Assembly: GCA_002742845.1 (NCBI GenBank)
Contig: DLUH01000001.1
Coordinates: forward strand, 437,291 to 501,290
From: Sulfurovum sp. UBA12169
GTDB taxonomy: Bacteria; Campylobacterota; Campylobacteria; Campylobacterales; Sulfurovaceae
Length of the DNA stretch: 64,000 nt
Direction of reading: 5' to 3'
This document shows, piece by piece, positions 44,233 through 52,098 of the stretch. Numbering within the stretch: the first letter of the stretch is position 1; every line of letters begins with the position of its first letter. Made by a program: the position numbers and the translations under genes. The notes below the pieces were generated by a model. It saw nothing but the letters and a program-made list of their open reading frames with translations, did not search any database and was not told the DNA's origin.

Positions 44233-45747
44233 ATGGATAGAAGATATTTTTTGAATTATTCGGCAATTGCTGCTACCTATCTCCTCACGGGGTGCGAAGA
44301 ACGCAGTGAGAGAGATGAAGGCAAGGCCCCGCAGTCTGCCTCTGCCACTCCGGCAGCTGTGACACCTCTAAAAACAGAGGAGAAAATTCCTGAGCAAATC
44401 ATGCCTTTCACCCAAAAACTGAAGATCCCTGTCGAGGTGAACTTTACTCAGCTCAAAAAGGCTGCGTTTACCGCACAAAAGAGTCAGGTGAATATTTTTC
44501 CTGATGCCAAAACAGAAGTATTGACCTTCCGGGGAGATCTGCCCAACCCCACGATACGTATCAAAAAAGGGGAGGTTTTTGAACTGGATTTCATGAACAA
44601 TCTTCCTGATACGACGATCATCCACTGGCATGGGCTGATCGTCCCGGAAGAGATGGACGGACATCCAAAAGATGCGATCGCTACAGGTCAAACAAAACAG
44701 TATCACTACCCGGTAGAACAGAGTGCAGGTACCTTCTGGTACCACACCCATCCCCACGGCAGAACGGGAAAAGAGATCTATCAAGGATTGGCAGGATTTT
44801 ATCTCATCGAGGATGAAGAAGAAATGCAGCTGAATCTTCCAAAGGGGGAGTTTGAACTGCCATTGATGATCCAGGATAAAAGGTTTGATGAGAAACGCCA
44901 ACTGCGCTATAAAGACCCTAACGTTCCCCAGGATAACAATGGTTTACTTGGAGATATAATACTCGTCAATAACACACCGCTTCCCTACCATGAGGTTAAA
45001 AGCGGAAAATACAGACTGAGAATTCTCAATGCATCAAGCGTGAGGACCTATAAACTGGCATTTGATGCGATCGATGAGTTTATACTGATAGGAACGGATG
45101 CAGGGTTGCTTGAAAAGCCTGTGACGGTGCAGAGTGTGATCCTGAGTGTCGCAGAACGTATTGATATCATCGTAGATTTCAAAAACCAAAAGGCCGGTGA
45201 TAAAGTAACGCTCAAAACGCTTGGATTTAAAGAGGGAAGCAACCTGACGCTGCATCCGGATTATCCGGCTTTTAATGCACCAATGGATATCATGCAGTTT
45301 CATGTCAAGGAAAAGATCCAGGATACATACGCACTGCCTGAGGAACTGATCCCGATCCCTCGAATGAAAGCCTCTGATGCAGTCAAAACCAGAACGATCA
45401 CAATGGAGATGATTGCCGGAAATATCTGGACACTGGATCAGAAGCCTTATGATATGCATCGTGTAGATCAAAGGGTAAAGCTGGGTACCACGGAGATCTG
45501 GGAGATTAAAAACGGTGTGCATATAGCGCACCCCTTTCATATGCATGGGGTAAGGTTCCAGGTCCTGGACAGGGATGGAAAGATAGAGTTCCTTACAGAT
45601 AAGGGATGGAAAGATACTGTAGTTGTGATGCCGCTTGAGACGGTTCGCATTATTATTCATTTCACGATGCCCGGACTCTTTATCTATCACTGCCATATTC
45701 TTGAACATGAAGATCAGGCGATGATGGCAAATGTATTAGTAGAGTAG
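44233..45747 (+). CDS. Tat-exported multicopper oxidase (CueO/CopA-like)
   Basis: A 504-residue periplasmic oxidase, probably oxidising Cu(I) or a similar substrate with oxygen. The N-terminus has a twin-arginine motif (DRRYFLN) and a lipobox-like LLTGC with Cys21, so it may be a lipoprotein. Copper sites: HWHG (about 134), WYHTHPHG (about 170), HPFHMHG (about 431) and the C-terminal HCHILEHEDQAM with His486, Cys487, His488, His492 and axial Met497. All three cupredoxin domains are present. AAAGGAG precedes the ATG. The next genes downstream are pseudogenes. Confidence 0.92.
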   Translation: MDRRYFLNYSAIAATYLLTGCEERSERDEGKAPQSASATPAAVTPLKTEEKIPEQIMPFTQKLKIPVEVNFTQLKKAAFTAQKSQVNIFPDAKTEVLTFRGDLPNPTIRIKKGEVFELDFMNNLPDTTIIHWHGLIVPEEMDGHPKDAIATGQTKQYHYPVEQSAGTFWYHTHPHGRTGKEIYQGLAGFYLIEDEEEMQLNLPKGEFELPLMIQDKRFDEKRQLRYKDPNVPQDNNGLLGDIILVNNTPLPYHEVKSGKYRLRILNASSVRTYKLAFDAIDEFILIGTDAGLLEKPVTVQSVILSVAERIDIIVDFKNQKAGDKVTLKTLGFKEGSNLTLHPDYPAFNAPMDIMQFHVKEKIQDTYALPEELIPIPRMKASDAVKTRTITMEMIAGNIWTLDQKPYDMHRVDQRVKLGTTEIWEIKNGVHIAHPFHMHGVRFQVLDRDGKIEFLTDKGWKDTVVVMPLETVRIIIHFTMPGLFIYHCHILEHEDQAMMANVLVE

Positions 45748-45765
45748 CTTTCAAAGGGGGGATGT

Positions 45766-46274
45766 CTTGCGTTCAAAGCAAATGAAAAATTCAAAACTAA
45801 ATTTAAAGCACTCATCCTTGTCAGCACGACAACAGCCAGTGATAACGATGAGGCCAAACTAAAACGTACAGAGGCGATCTCTGATATCGATAAGTATGGG
45901 ACAGAGCCTTTTTGAATACCTTCTTTTCGCTGCCTTCACTGATGCCTATAGGAGAAAAGAAATCCAAAGAATCGAAGAGTTTAAAACCAAGATTTTATAC
46001 TTCAATTCTGTAGGAATCAAGGATGGATTTCTTGCTATGCTTGGCAGAACAGATACAACCCAAAGCCTTAAAACTACAAAATTCCTGTTTTGTTGATTAC
46101 AGAGGAGGATGACAAGATCATCTCGCCTGATCAGATACAAAAAGATGGCAAATAAGATAAAAAAATAGTACATTTGTATGTCTGGATCTCTGTGGTCATA
46201 TGAGCATGGTAGATAACCCTCAGGGATTTATCATTGCGATTCAAAGTTTTTTGGAACAGCTGAGCGAAGCCTAA
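45766..46274 (+). pseudogene. Remnant of an alpha/beta hydrolase gene
   Basis: Three reading frames together spell the C-terminal half of an alpha/beta hydrolase: FKALILVSTTTASDND and KRTEAISDIDKYGTEPF early, then LGRTDTTQSLKT, PVLLITEEDDKIISPDQIQ, MANKIKK, and finally GHMSMVDNPQGFIIAIQSFL with the catalytic-His motif. At least three frameshifts and stops separate them and the nucleophile half is absent. It starts 18 bases after the oxidase stop and ends at TAA 46272-46274. Confidence 0.75.
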
Positions 46275-46410
46275 GAAGTTGAAGTCTCTCAAAGTTTTTT
46301 TACCCTCGTTCTTACGCTCTACAGATAAGGAACATCCTTTACAAAGGCAAAGAGACATCATTTGCACTTTTTTATTATACCCAAGAGATAATCAAGCATT
46401 CTCCGAGTCT

Positions 46411-46527
46411 CGCTCCCATGTGCTATACGTGGGAGCGCATACTTCGGATACTTATGCGGTTTGGTATTTGCGAGGTGCAAATATCTGGGTATGCATTCCA
46501 CGGAGACCGTGGGAACAAAAAGATACC
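46411..46527. repeat. Palindrome-containing repeat, copy B
   Basis: GCTCCCATG...CGTGGGAGC opens the copy, followed by GCATACTTCGGATACTTATG, GGTATGCATTCC and a second small hairpin CCACGG-AGA-CCGTGG, ending at GATACC. It is the counterpart of copy A at 43757-43884, so the oxidase gene and the hydrolase remnant are flanked by direct copies. The rest of 45748-46571 holds the hydrolase remnant and nothing else recognisable. Confidence 0.7.
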
Positions 46528-46571
46528 CTCTTTGCTTGTTTTTCAAAGCAGCGGAAGTAGTTGCACCATGT

Positions 46572-46997
46572 TTAAAGAAAAGCATCCTGCCAAATAATCT
46601 TTTTGCCAAATCCAAGAGTGTTGTCGGTGAATTTGAAGTAGTTGATTTTTATCTGCCAAAGTTTCGGATTCATAGCAAGAGCGTAAGGAAAACTCTTGAA
46701 GTAGAGTTTTTTTAAACTCTCATCTTCTGTGGGCAAAAAGTTGCCCCTAAACTGAACTCCCTCTATTTTGCCCACGATTTTTGTCTCTAAAACCACCGTT
46801 CCGGCTATCTTTGGATTGTTTGTTATATTTTTTATATGCGTTGTTTCATAGCTGCTTGCAACGACAAAAGAGAGTTTCTGGGCGTCATAAGCGTAAAAGA
46901 GGCTGCATGCACTAAGCTCGCTACCGTCTGTTGTGGCAAGTGTGAGCACATGATGTTTTTGCAAAAAAGCGTCTATTTTTTTCAGATCATTTGACAT
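46572..46997 (-). CDS. YhbP/UPF0306-like pyridoxamine 5'-phosphate oxidase-fold protein
   Basis: A 141-residue split-barrel protein of the flavin/FMN-binding type. VLTLATTDGSELSACSLFYAYD (words VLTLATTDG and SLFYAYD) is the typical opening, HIKNITNNPKIAGTVV the middle, and the C-terminal TLGFGKKIIW segment matches the YhbP group. Its enzymatic role is not known. Its start overlaps the stop of a frameshifted small gene behind ovoB, so it was probably part of the ovo operon. Confidence 0.8.
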   Translation of the reverse strand: MSNDLKKIDAFLQKHHVLTLATTDGSELSACSLFYAYDAQKLSFVVASSYETTHIKNITNNPKIAGTVVLETKIVGKIEGVQFRGNFLPTEDESLKKLYFKSFPYALAMNPKLWQIKINYFKFTDNTLGFGKKIIWQDAFL

Positions 46998-47221
46998 TGA
47001 AATTCTTATGGAGATATTTTTCTAAATCTTCCAAACAGTTGATATCTCTCTTGCCAAGCATTAGCTGTGCGGTATCGTCGTTTGCCATTGTTTCATACAT
47101 CTCTTTTTGGGGAGGTCATCTTGGTGGCACTTGAGAAAATCGAACAAAACTTCAAAATTATCACTTTTTTCTCGCTGTATGGTTTAAAAATTTTAAAATC
47201 GCCCCAATTTATCTCGCTCAC
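46987..47221 (-). pseudogene. Frameshifted small gene between ovoB and the YhbP-like gene
   Basis: If one A is restored in each of two A-runs (near 47172 and near 47110), the strand reads one frame of 78 codons from GTG 47221 (VSEINWGDFKIFKPYSEKK) to TGA 46987 (MLGKRDINCLEDLEKYLHK near the end). As sequenced it is broken twice. The family is unknown to me. It fits exactly between ovoB (stop at 47224) and the YhbP-like start, as a third or fourth gene of the operon would. Confidence 0.55.
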
Positions 47222-47223
47222 TT

Positions 47224-48417
47224 TTAATTCCTATGCCCTTGCAATGCTTTTTGTAGTTTTTCTACCACTTCTGCCATTTTAGCAGAGGATACCGCAAAAT
47301 TCAACCTCATAAACCCGCTTCCTTCCTTACCGAAACTTATTCCTGCGCTAAGCCCAAGCCCAGCTTTATGAATGAAAAAATCTATCAGCTCTTTATCACG
47401 AAGCCCAAGTCCTCTGCAATCAAGCCAAGCAAGATAAGTTCCCTCAATCGGAGTTAGTTTTATAAGGTATGGATATTTATCGCACAGCTCTTTCAAGAAA
47501 ATAAAATTTTTAAACAGATGGATTTTAAGCGCTTCAAGCCATATTTTGCCCCCTCTGTATGCCGCTTCGTAAGCTATATGGGAAAGAGTGCTTCCGTTGG
47601 CAAAATGGATACGGTTATAAACTTTTAAAAATTTTTCTCGCAACTCATTGTTTGGTATAGCAACACCGCTCATAGCAAAACCCGCCATGTTAAATGTCTT
47701 TCCCACTCCTATCGCCGTTACGGTAATATCTCTTGCTTTTTCACTCAAAGAGGCAAAAGGAATATGTACATTTGGCGTATAGACCAAATCGGAGTGAATT
47801 TCGTCACTAAATACAACGATACTATGCTCCAAGCAGAGCGCTAAAATCTGCTCAAGCTCATCTCTTTTCCAGACACGCCCCACGGGATTGTGGGGAGAGC
47901 AGAGAAGCAGAAGCTTTGTCCTCTCATCTATCTTTGATTTTAAATCCTCGATATCAAAAGTGTAGCTTCCGTCATCTTTTAGCTTTAGAGGATTTTTCAA
48001 AAGTTCTCTCTCATGTTCCATAACGCTGTGAAAAAACGGCGGATAAACAGGGGTTTGGACGATGACCTTATCGCCCTTTTGCGTAAATGCCTCTATGGCA
48101 ACATTCATACTCGCAACTACCGAATGAGAATAGAGCATATCCTCTAAGGCAAACTCCACGCCGTGCTCTTTTTTCATCCACTCTATCTGAGCCAAAAACG
48201 CACTTTGCGGTATTTCTTCATAGCCAAATACCGGATGTTCCAACCTCTTTTTAACTGCGCAAAGCACAAAATCAGGGGTGTCTATATCCATATCCGCAAC
48301 CCAGAGAGGTATCACATTGTTTGTGCCAAAGAGCTTCTCTCTTAATGCATACTTCTCTGCGTTTGTATCTTCTCTTGACGCAGAGGTTAAAAAATCGTAA
48401 CTCATCTTTTTCTCCAA
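47224..48417 (-). CDS. ovoB: PLP-dependent C-S lyase, probable OvoB
   Basis: A 397-residue fold-type I PLP enzyme of the MalY/PatB group. LWVADMDIDTPD (about 36-47), CSPHNPVGRVW (about 170-180), FSDEIHSDLVY (about 202-212) and the PLP lysine in GVGKTFNMAG (about 237-246) are intact. The MalY group cleaves cysteine C-S bonds; coupled directly to ovoA (16-base overlap) it should be OvoB, the sulfoxide lyase that releases 5-thiohistidine. A longer start by three residues (MEKKMSYDF) is used here; ATG at MSYDF is equally possible. Confidence 0.85.
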   Translation of the reverse strand: MEKKMSYDFLTSASREDTNAEKYALREKLFGTNNVIPLWVADMDIDTPDFVLCAVKKRLEHPVFGYEEIPQSAFLAQIEWMKKEHGVEFALEDMLYSHSVVASMNVAIEAFTQKGDKVIVQTPVYPPFFHSVMEHERELLKNPLKLKDDGSYTFDIEDLKSKIDERTKLLLLCSPHNPVGRVWKRDELEQILALCLEHSIVVFSDEIHSDLVYTPNVHIPFASLSEKARDITVTAIGVGKTFNMAGFAMSGVAIPNNELREKFLKVYNRIHFANGSTLSHIAYEAAYRGGKIWLEALKIHLFKNFIFLKELCDKYPYLIKLTPIEGTYLAWLDCRGLGLRDKELIDFFIHKAGLGLSAGISFGKEGSGFMRLNFAVSSAKMAEVVEKLQKALQGHRN

Positions 48418-50501
48418 ACACTCACCTCTGCCACACTATGCTGAAACTTTCTCGCCGTTTCTCTTATGACAAACTCCAAATCTTCTCCATGTAAGAACTC
48501 AAAATCTTTGCCCAAAATCTCTTTTAGCGTATCTAGCGTCTTTACGTCTTTACCGTTCTTATCTTTATAACCGCCTAGCCAAAACTCTTTTTTGGTTGAG
48601 CTCTCCTGCCATGTGTATGGGGAGGTCAACATTAAGACTCCGTCGCTGTTTAGTCTCTCATGGACGCTCTCCAAAAAGAGTTTTGGATTGTAGAGTCTGT
48701 CGATAAGATTTGTCGCCATTATCAAATCGTAAGAGTTGAAGTTCGGCTTGAGATTGCACGCATCTCCTTGCCAAAAAGCAACTCTCTCTTTTATGTTCGC
48801 ATAACCAAGCTCTTCTATGGTTACTTTTTTCTCCTCTCTCAAATCTCCCTCTGTTTTTGACAGGTAAGCTATATAGCCCTCATTTTTGAGCCTTACCCCC
48901 ACGCCTATAAATCTGACAGAGAAGTCAATCCCCTCCACCTCATCAAAGCTCTTTGCAAGTTCAAATGCAGCTCTTCCCGTTGCACAGCCCAAATCAAGCG
49001 CTTTTGTGTGGTTTTTTGCAAACTTAGAGGCTATCTTTGCCGTCTCTTTTGCAAAGTTTTTCACGCCGAAATACTCATCTCCGTACTGAAACTCGCAATA
49101 CTGCGACACAAGCTCGTCGCTCTCATAAATATCCTTTTGGATTTTGTCATCACCGCTTGATATAACATATCTAAAGCCAGCGTTTTGAGGAAAATGTTTG
49201 CGAAATGCGTAGCGTGAGTGCTTCATGATAAGATTTCCGCTGCTTGCCCACGATGAGCCTAAAATGAGTGCATGTCTGTTGTCAAATGTCGGGGTTGAAA
49301 AGTCGTCATACGCCGGATGGACTTCAAAACCCTCAAAACCGAAAATCGGTGTCCTGCTCCACTGCCATACATTTCCGACCACATCATAGATGCCGTTGAA
49401 ACCAAACTCATTGACGGGGCATGAGCTGAAGTAGTGGTAGAAGTTCAGGTTTGCCCTGCTCTCGTGAAAGTCCGGAATATCCTCTAGCTTTGCATACTCG
49501 TATATTAGGCGATACTCCGCTTCGCTTGGTAAAGAGTAGGTAGCACCCTCTTTTTTACTCTTAAAGCGGCAAAACGCCTCCGCTTCAAGTGCGTTTACAT
49601 CTACTGGCCAATCAAGCGGCATATCGATAATCTTTGCAAGTGCTCTATACTTAAAACCGCTCCCATCCTCTACCCAAAAAATGGGATGTTTTGCGCCGCT
49701 TATTTTTAAAAATTTTCTTCCCTCTTCATCCCAAAACTCTTCCTCTTGATATCCGCCCTCTTTTACAAACTCCATAAATTCACCGTTGCTTACAAGGTAC
49801 CTTGAAGCCTTAAAGTCCTCAACATAGTGAGTGTATGTACCATACTCGTTATCCCATCCATAAAGATTGTGCGACCTCTCTTTACCCAAAGCTACTTCAC
49901 CGCTTTGTATGGCAATCATCTCATTTTTAGGGGCTTTTGAGGAGTGAGTACAGATAGTAAACTCCTCTACCTCTTTTACAAGCTCTATGGACATCTGACG
50001 GTGCAAAACAAGCGAGGTCTCTATATGTATGCGTTCATGTTCTATACCCATTAAAATTATCCACATGTCGGACTCTTGTGTGATGGGAAGCGTAAGCGGG
50101 AGTGTTGTTATAAGCTCATCCACCAAATCTCTTACTTTTTTTCGGTACTCTCTGACTTCATCCACTTTTGGCCATCTATAGTGCGTACTCTCTGTGTCAT
50201 CCCACTCCATCTCATCCACACCTACGGCAAATATAGACTCAAATTCAGGGTTTATGCGCTCTTTTATTGTCTTCATAAGGATCAGTTTATTGATAAAAAA
50301 GGTGGCGGTATGTCCGAAATAAAATATCATCGGATGGCGGGTCGGTTCTGATTTTTGATAAAAAACTTCATCCTCCTTTAAGAGTTCAAAAATTTTCTCA
50401 AAAATATCCTGAGTATTGTGAAAATATGTCCTTATCTCTTCTCTTTTTGCTTCAACATCTGCACCATCCAAAGTAACCGGATACAAACTAAATTTACTCA
50501 A
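48402..50501 (-). CDS. ovoA: 5-histidylcysteine sulfoxide synthase / thiohistidine methyltransferase
   Basis: A 699-residue, three-domain ovothiol enzyme. The N-terminal DinB-like domain (1-170) gives the iron ligands: HPMIFYFGHT (56-65) and His155/His159 in GIEHERIHIETS. A formylglycine-generating-enzyme-like domain (about 185-455) contains FGFNGIYDVVGNVWQW and SRYAFRKHFPQNAGFRYV. The C-terminal SAM methyltransferase (about 480-699) has ALDLGCATGRAAFEL. It joins histidine and cysteine oxidatively and methylates the final 5-thiohistidine. The start is TTG with AAGGA upstream. Confidence 0.93.
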   Translation of the reverse strand: MSKFSLYPVTLDGADVEAKREEIRTYFHNTQDIFEKIFELLKEDEVFYQKSEPTRHPMIFYFGHTATFFINKLILMKTIKERINPEFESIFAVGVDEMEWDDTESTHYRWPKVDEVREYRKKVRDLVDELITTLPLTLPITQESDMWIILMGIEHERIHIETSLVLHRQMSIELVKEVEEFTICTHSSKAPKNEMIAIQSGEVALGKERSHNLYGWDNEYGTYTHYVEDFKASRYLVSNGEFMEFVKEGGYQEEEFWDEEGRKFLKISGAKHPIFWVEDGSGFKYRALAKIIDMPLDWPVDVNALEAEAFCRFKSKKEGATYSLPSEAEYRLIYEYAKLEDIPDFHESRANLNFYHYFSSCPVNEFGFNGIYDVVGNVWQWSRTPIFGFEGFEVHPAYDDFSTPTFDNRHALILGSSWASSGNLIMKHSRYAFRKHFPQNAGFRYVISSGDDKIQKDIYESDELVSQYCEFQYGDEYFGVKNFAKETAKIASKFAKNHTKALDLGCATGRAAFELAKSFDEVEGIDFSVRFIGVGVRLKNEGYIAYLSKTEGDLREEKKVTIEELGYANIKERVAFWQGDACNLKPNFNSYDLIMATNLIDRLYNPKLFLESVHERLNSDGVLMLTSPYTWQESSTKKEFWLGGYKDKNGKDVKTLDTLKEILGKDFEFLHGEDLEFVIRETARKFQHSVAEVSVWRKR

Positions 50502-50528
50502 AACATTCCTTTTTGGCTATATTTTTCT

Positions 50529-50740
50529 ATGAAGTTCTATTATAGTAAAAAACTCTCACTCTTTCCAAATCTAACACACGCTTTTACCACAAAAGAGAGC
50601 GGACATCTAGCTTTTCACGTTCGCGATGACGCGGCAAGTGTCAAAACAAACCATGAAATGTTAGCAATAGAGCCCGGCTGCAAAAAAAGATTTGCTCAGA
50701 TAGTGTGCACATTATCACGGATGAGAACTTTGATCTCACT
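50529..50740 (+). pseudogene. 5' fragment of a pgeF/YfiH laccase-domain gene
   Basis: ATG 50529 starts FPNLTHAFTTKESGHLAFHV and a run to NHEMLA, the N-terminus of YfiH/PgeF proteins. After about 45 codons the frame is lost; a second frame then reads ICSDSVHIITDENFDLTPM, the next conserved PgeF segment, up to 50740. A small internal deletion or shift has removed about ten residues, and everything after 50740 is replaced by an inverted sir2 fragment. The gene is dead. Confidence 0.8.
50539..50544 (-). promoter_or_regulatory. -10 box for ovoA
   Basis: TATAAT on the minus strand at 50544-50539 with a TTGGAA 18 bases further upstream, about 38 bases before the ovoA TTG. The promoter lies inside the first codons of the divergent pgeF remnant. 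Confidence 0.45.
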
Positions 50741-50963
50741 CCTATGCCAGCCGGGGGTCATCTTCAAACTATCCGGGGGTTGCCAACTCTTCAAAACACA
50801 GCCCCGGCACTTGGGCTTTGGGATAGGCCTTCCAAAACCCTTGTGTCCCTCTAAAGTCAGGCAACCCGCTATCCACACCCATCCCCGCCCCTGCTGTGAT
50901 GAAAATCGCGTCGGCTTCTTGTAGCAGTTGTTTGGCTTTCTACAGGTTTTTTGTCATACTCAT
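50741..50963 (-). pseudogene. 5' fragment of a second sir2 gene
   Basis: The minus strand from ATG 50963 repeats the first 74 codons of the intact sir2 at 43660 at high nucleotide identity, including GAGMGVDSGLPDFRGTQGF. It has two in-frame stops (a TAG at codon 8 and one where the intact gene has Trp before FEDDPRLA) and ends abruptly at the junction with pgeF. Its extended -10 promoter, TGCTATAAT-N6-ATG, is still intact (50978-50964). Confidence 0.88.
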
Positions 50964-51342
50964 AGAGAGATTATAGCATAGGCGAAAAAATTTTCTTCTT
51001 CCTGCGAAAACCAAAGGAAGGAGACAATATATTTAAGAAAATTTTAATAAAACTATGTTCGTTTGATAAAACGATATAATAATATTTATACGGCAAAAAT
51101 TAAAAGCATACCGCTGGCTGAAACTATAGGAAATGATTTTGAATTCAAACTTCAAAAGGCTATAATAATAACGGTCATATCTATTAGTGCACTGGCGATT
51201 TAAACCGGTATTGCTCCGGACAGGCAGAGGTGAGGAAAGTTGAGACTTCAATAGATGTTTATTCATTTATAAGTCTTACTTTTCTTTACACACCAGGTGT
51301 GTAAATAAGCATGAGATCAACACAGAAGGCAAGCCTGAATAC
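50964..51342. other. 380-base region upstream of tonB
   Basis: No gene recognised. The first 15 bases are the promoter of the sir2 remnant; a TATAAT lies near 51075; a short open frame around 51110-51200 (AETIGNDFEFKLQKAI) has no start. Near the 3' end is a 21-base palindrome at 51285-51305 (separate entry). Confidence 0.55.
51285..51305. promoter_or_regulatory. Perfect palindrome upstream of tonB-exbB-exbD
   Basis: TTTACACACC (51285-51294), A, GGTGTGTAAA (51296-51305): a perfect 10-bp dyad 38 bases before the tonB ATG. It has the size of a repressor operator and does not match a Fur box. No T tract follows, so it is not a terminator. Confidence 0.5.
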
Positions 51343-52089
51343 ATGAAGAATAAAACTGTTTTCTTTTCTTCATTTGTCATTGTTGTGCTGCTCCATACTT
51401 ATGTGCTGAGTTCATATAAGGTCGATCAGCAAATATATGAAGCTCAGTCTGGTGGAAAAGTTTCTTTTGTTGTAAATCTCCAACAGGTTTCCGCCAAAGC
51501 ATCCGAATCTGTTGATGAACCTGCAATGGAAGAGATTGTTCCTGACCCTATTGAGGAACCTGTAATAGAAGAAACTGTTCCTGACCCTATTGACGAGCCT
51601 GTCATTGAAGAAATTCCTCTCCCCGAACCTAAACTTACGGCAGAAGAGAAGGTCTCGGAAATTCCAAAGCCTATCAAAAAAAAAGAGAGTCTCAAGAAGA
51701 AACAATCAAAGAATCAAAAAATAAAAACCAAAAATATGAAAAGTGCTTCAGAAGGGCTGTCCGGCGGACAGATATCAGGATCCGGAGGGGGAGGAGCGCT
51801 TAAAGAAAATTATTATTCTAAAGTACGGAACATGATAGAGCGGAAAAAAAGATATCCGAGTATCGCAAAAAAATTAAGACAGGAGGGTATCGTGCATGTT
51901 ACCTTTACGATAAGCAAAAATGGTGCAATCAGTGATGTCCGTCTGGTAAAAAAATGTTCTCATGAGCGTTTAAATCGTGCTGCAGCTAGAGTACTCAAAG
52001 AGATCGGATCATTTCCTCCCATCCCTGAAGAGGTGGGAAAACAATCCATTTCTTTATCGGTATTAATAAGATATAAAATCTTGAACTAG
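51343..52089 (+). CDS. tonB: TonB-like energy transducer
   Basis: A 248-residue protein with an N-terminal membrane anchor (about 5-24, including the His in VVLLHTYVL), a Pro/Glu-rich spacer with the direct repeat EEPVIEETVPDPI/DEPVIEEIPLP (about 55-88), a basic Lys-rich stretch (about 105-128), a glycine patch, and a TonB C-terminal domain (about 160-248) with YPSIAKKLRQEG and VTFTISKNGAISDV. It spans the periplasm to energise outer-membrane receptors. It leads tonB-exbB-exbD; no receptor gene is present in the window. Confidence 0.9.
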   Translation: MKNKTVFFSSFVIVVLLHTYVLSSYKVDQQIYEAQSGGKVSFVVNLQQVSAKASESVDEPAMEEIVPDPIEEPVIEETVPDPIDEPVIEEIPLPEPKLTAEEKVSEIPKPIKKKESLKKKQSKNQKIKTKNMKSASEGLSGGQISGSGGGGALKENYYSKVRNMIERKKRYPSIAKKLRQEGIVHVTFTISKNGAISDVRLVKKCSHERLNRAAARVLKEIGSFPPIPEEVGKQSISLSVLIRYKILN

Positions 52090-52098
52090 GAGTTTAAA

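Noticed and set aside
50964-51342. Cobalamin riboswitch upstream of tonB and the B12-dependent reductase
   Set aside because: The region has a GTGCACTGG word but no B12 box, no conserved GACGAA or CCACTG core arrangement and no terminator/antiterminator pair.
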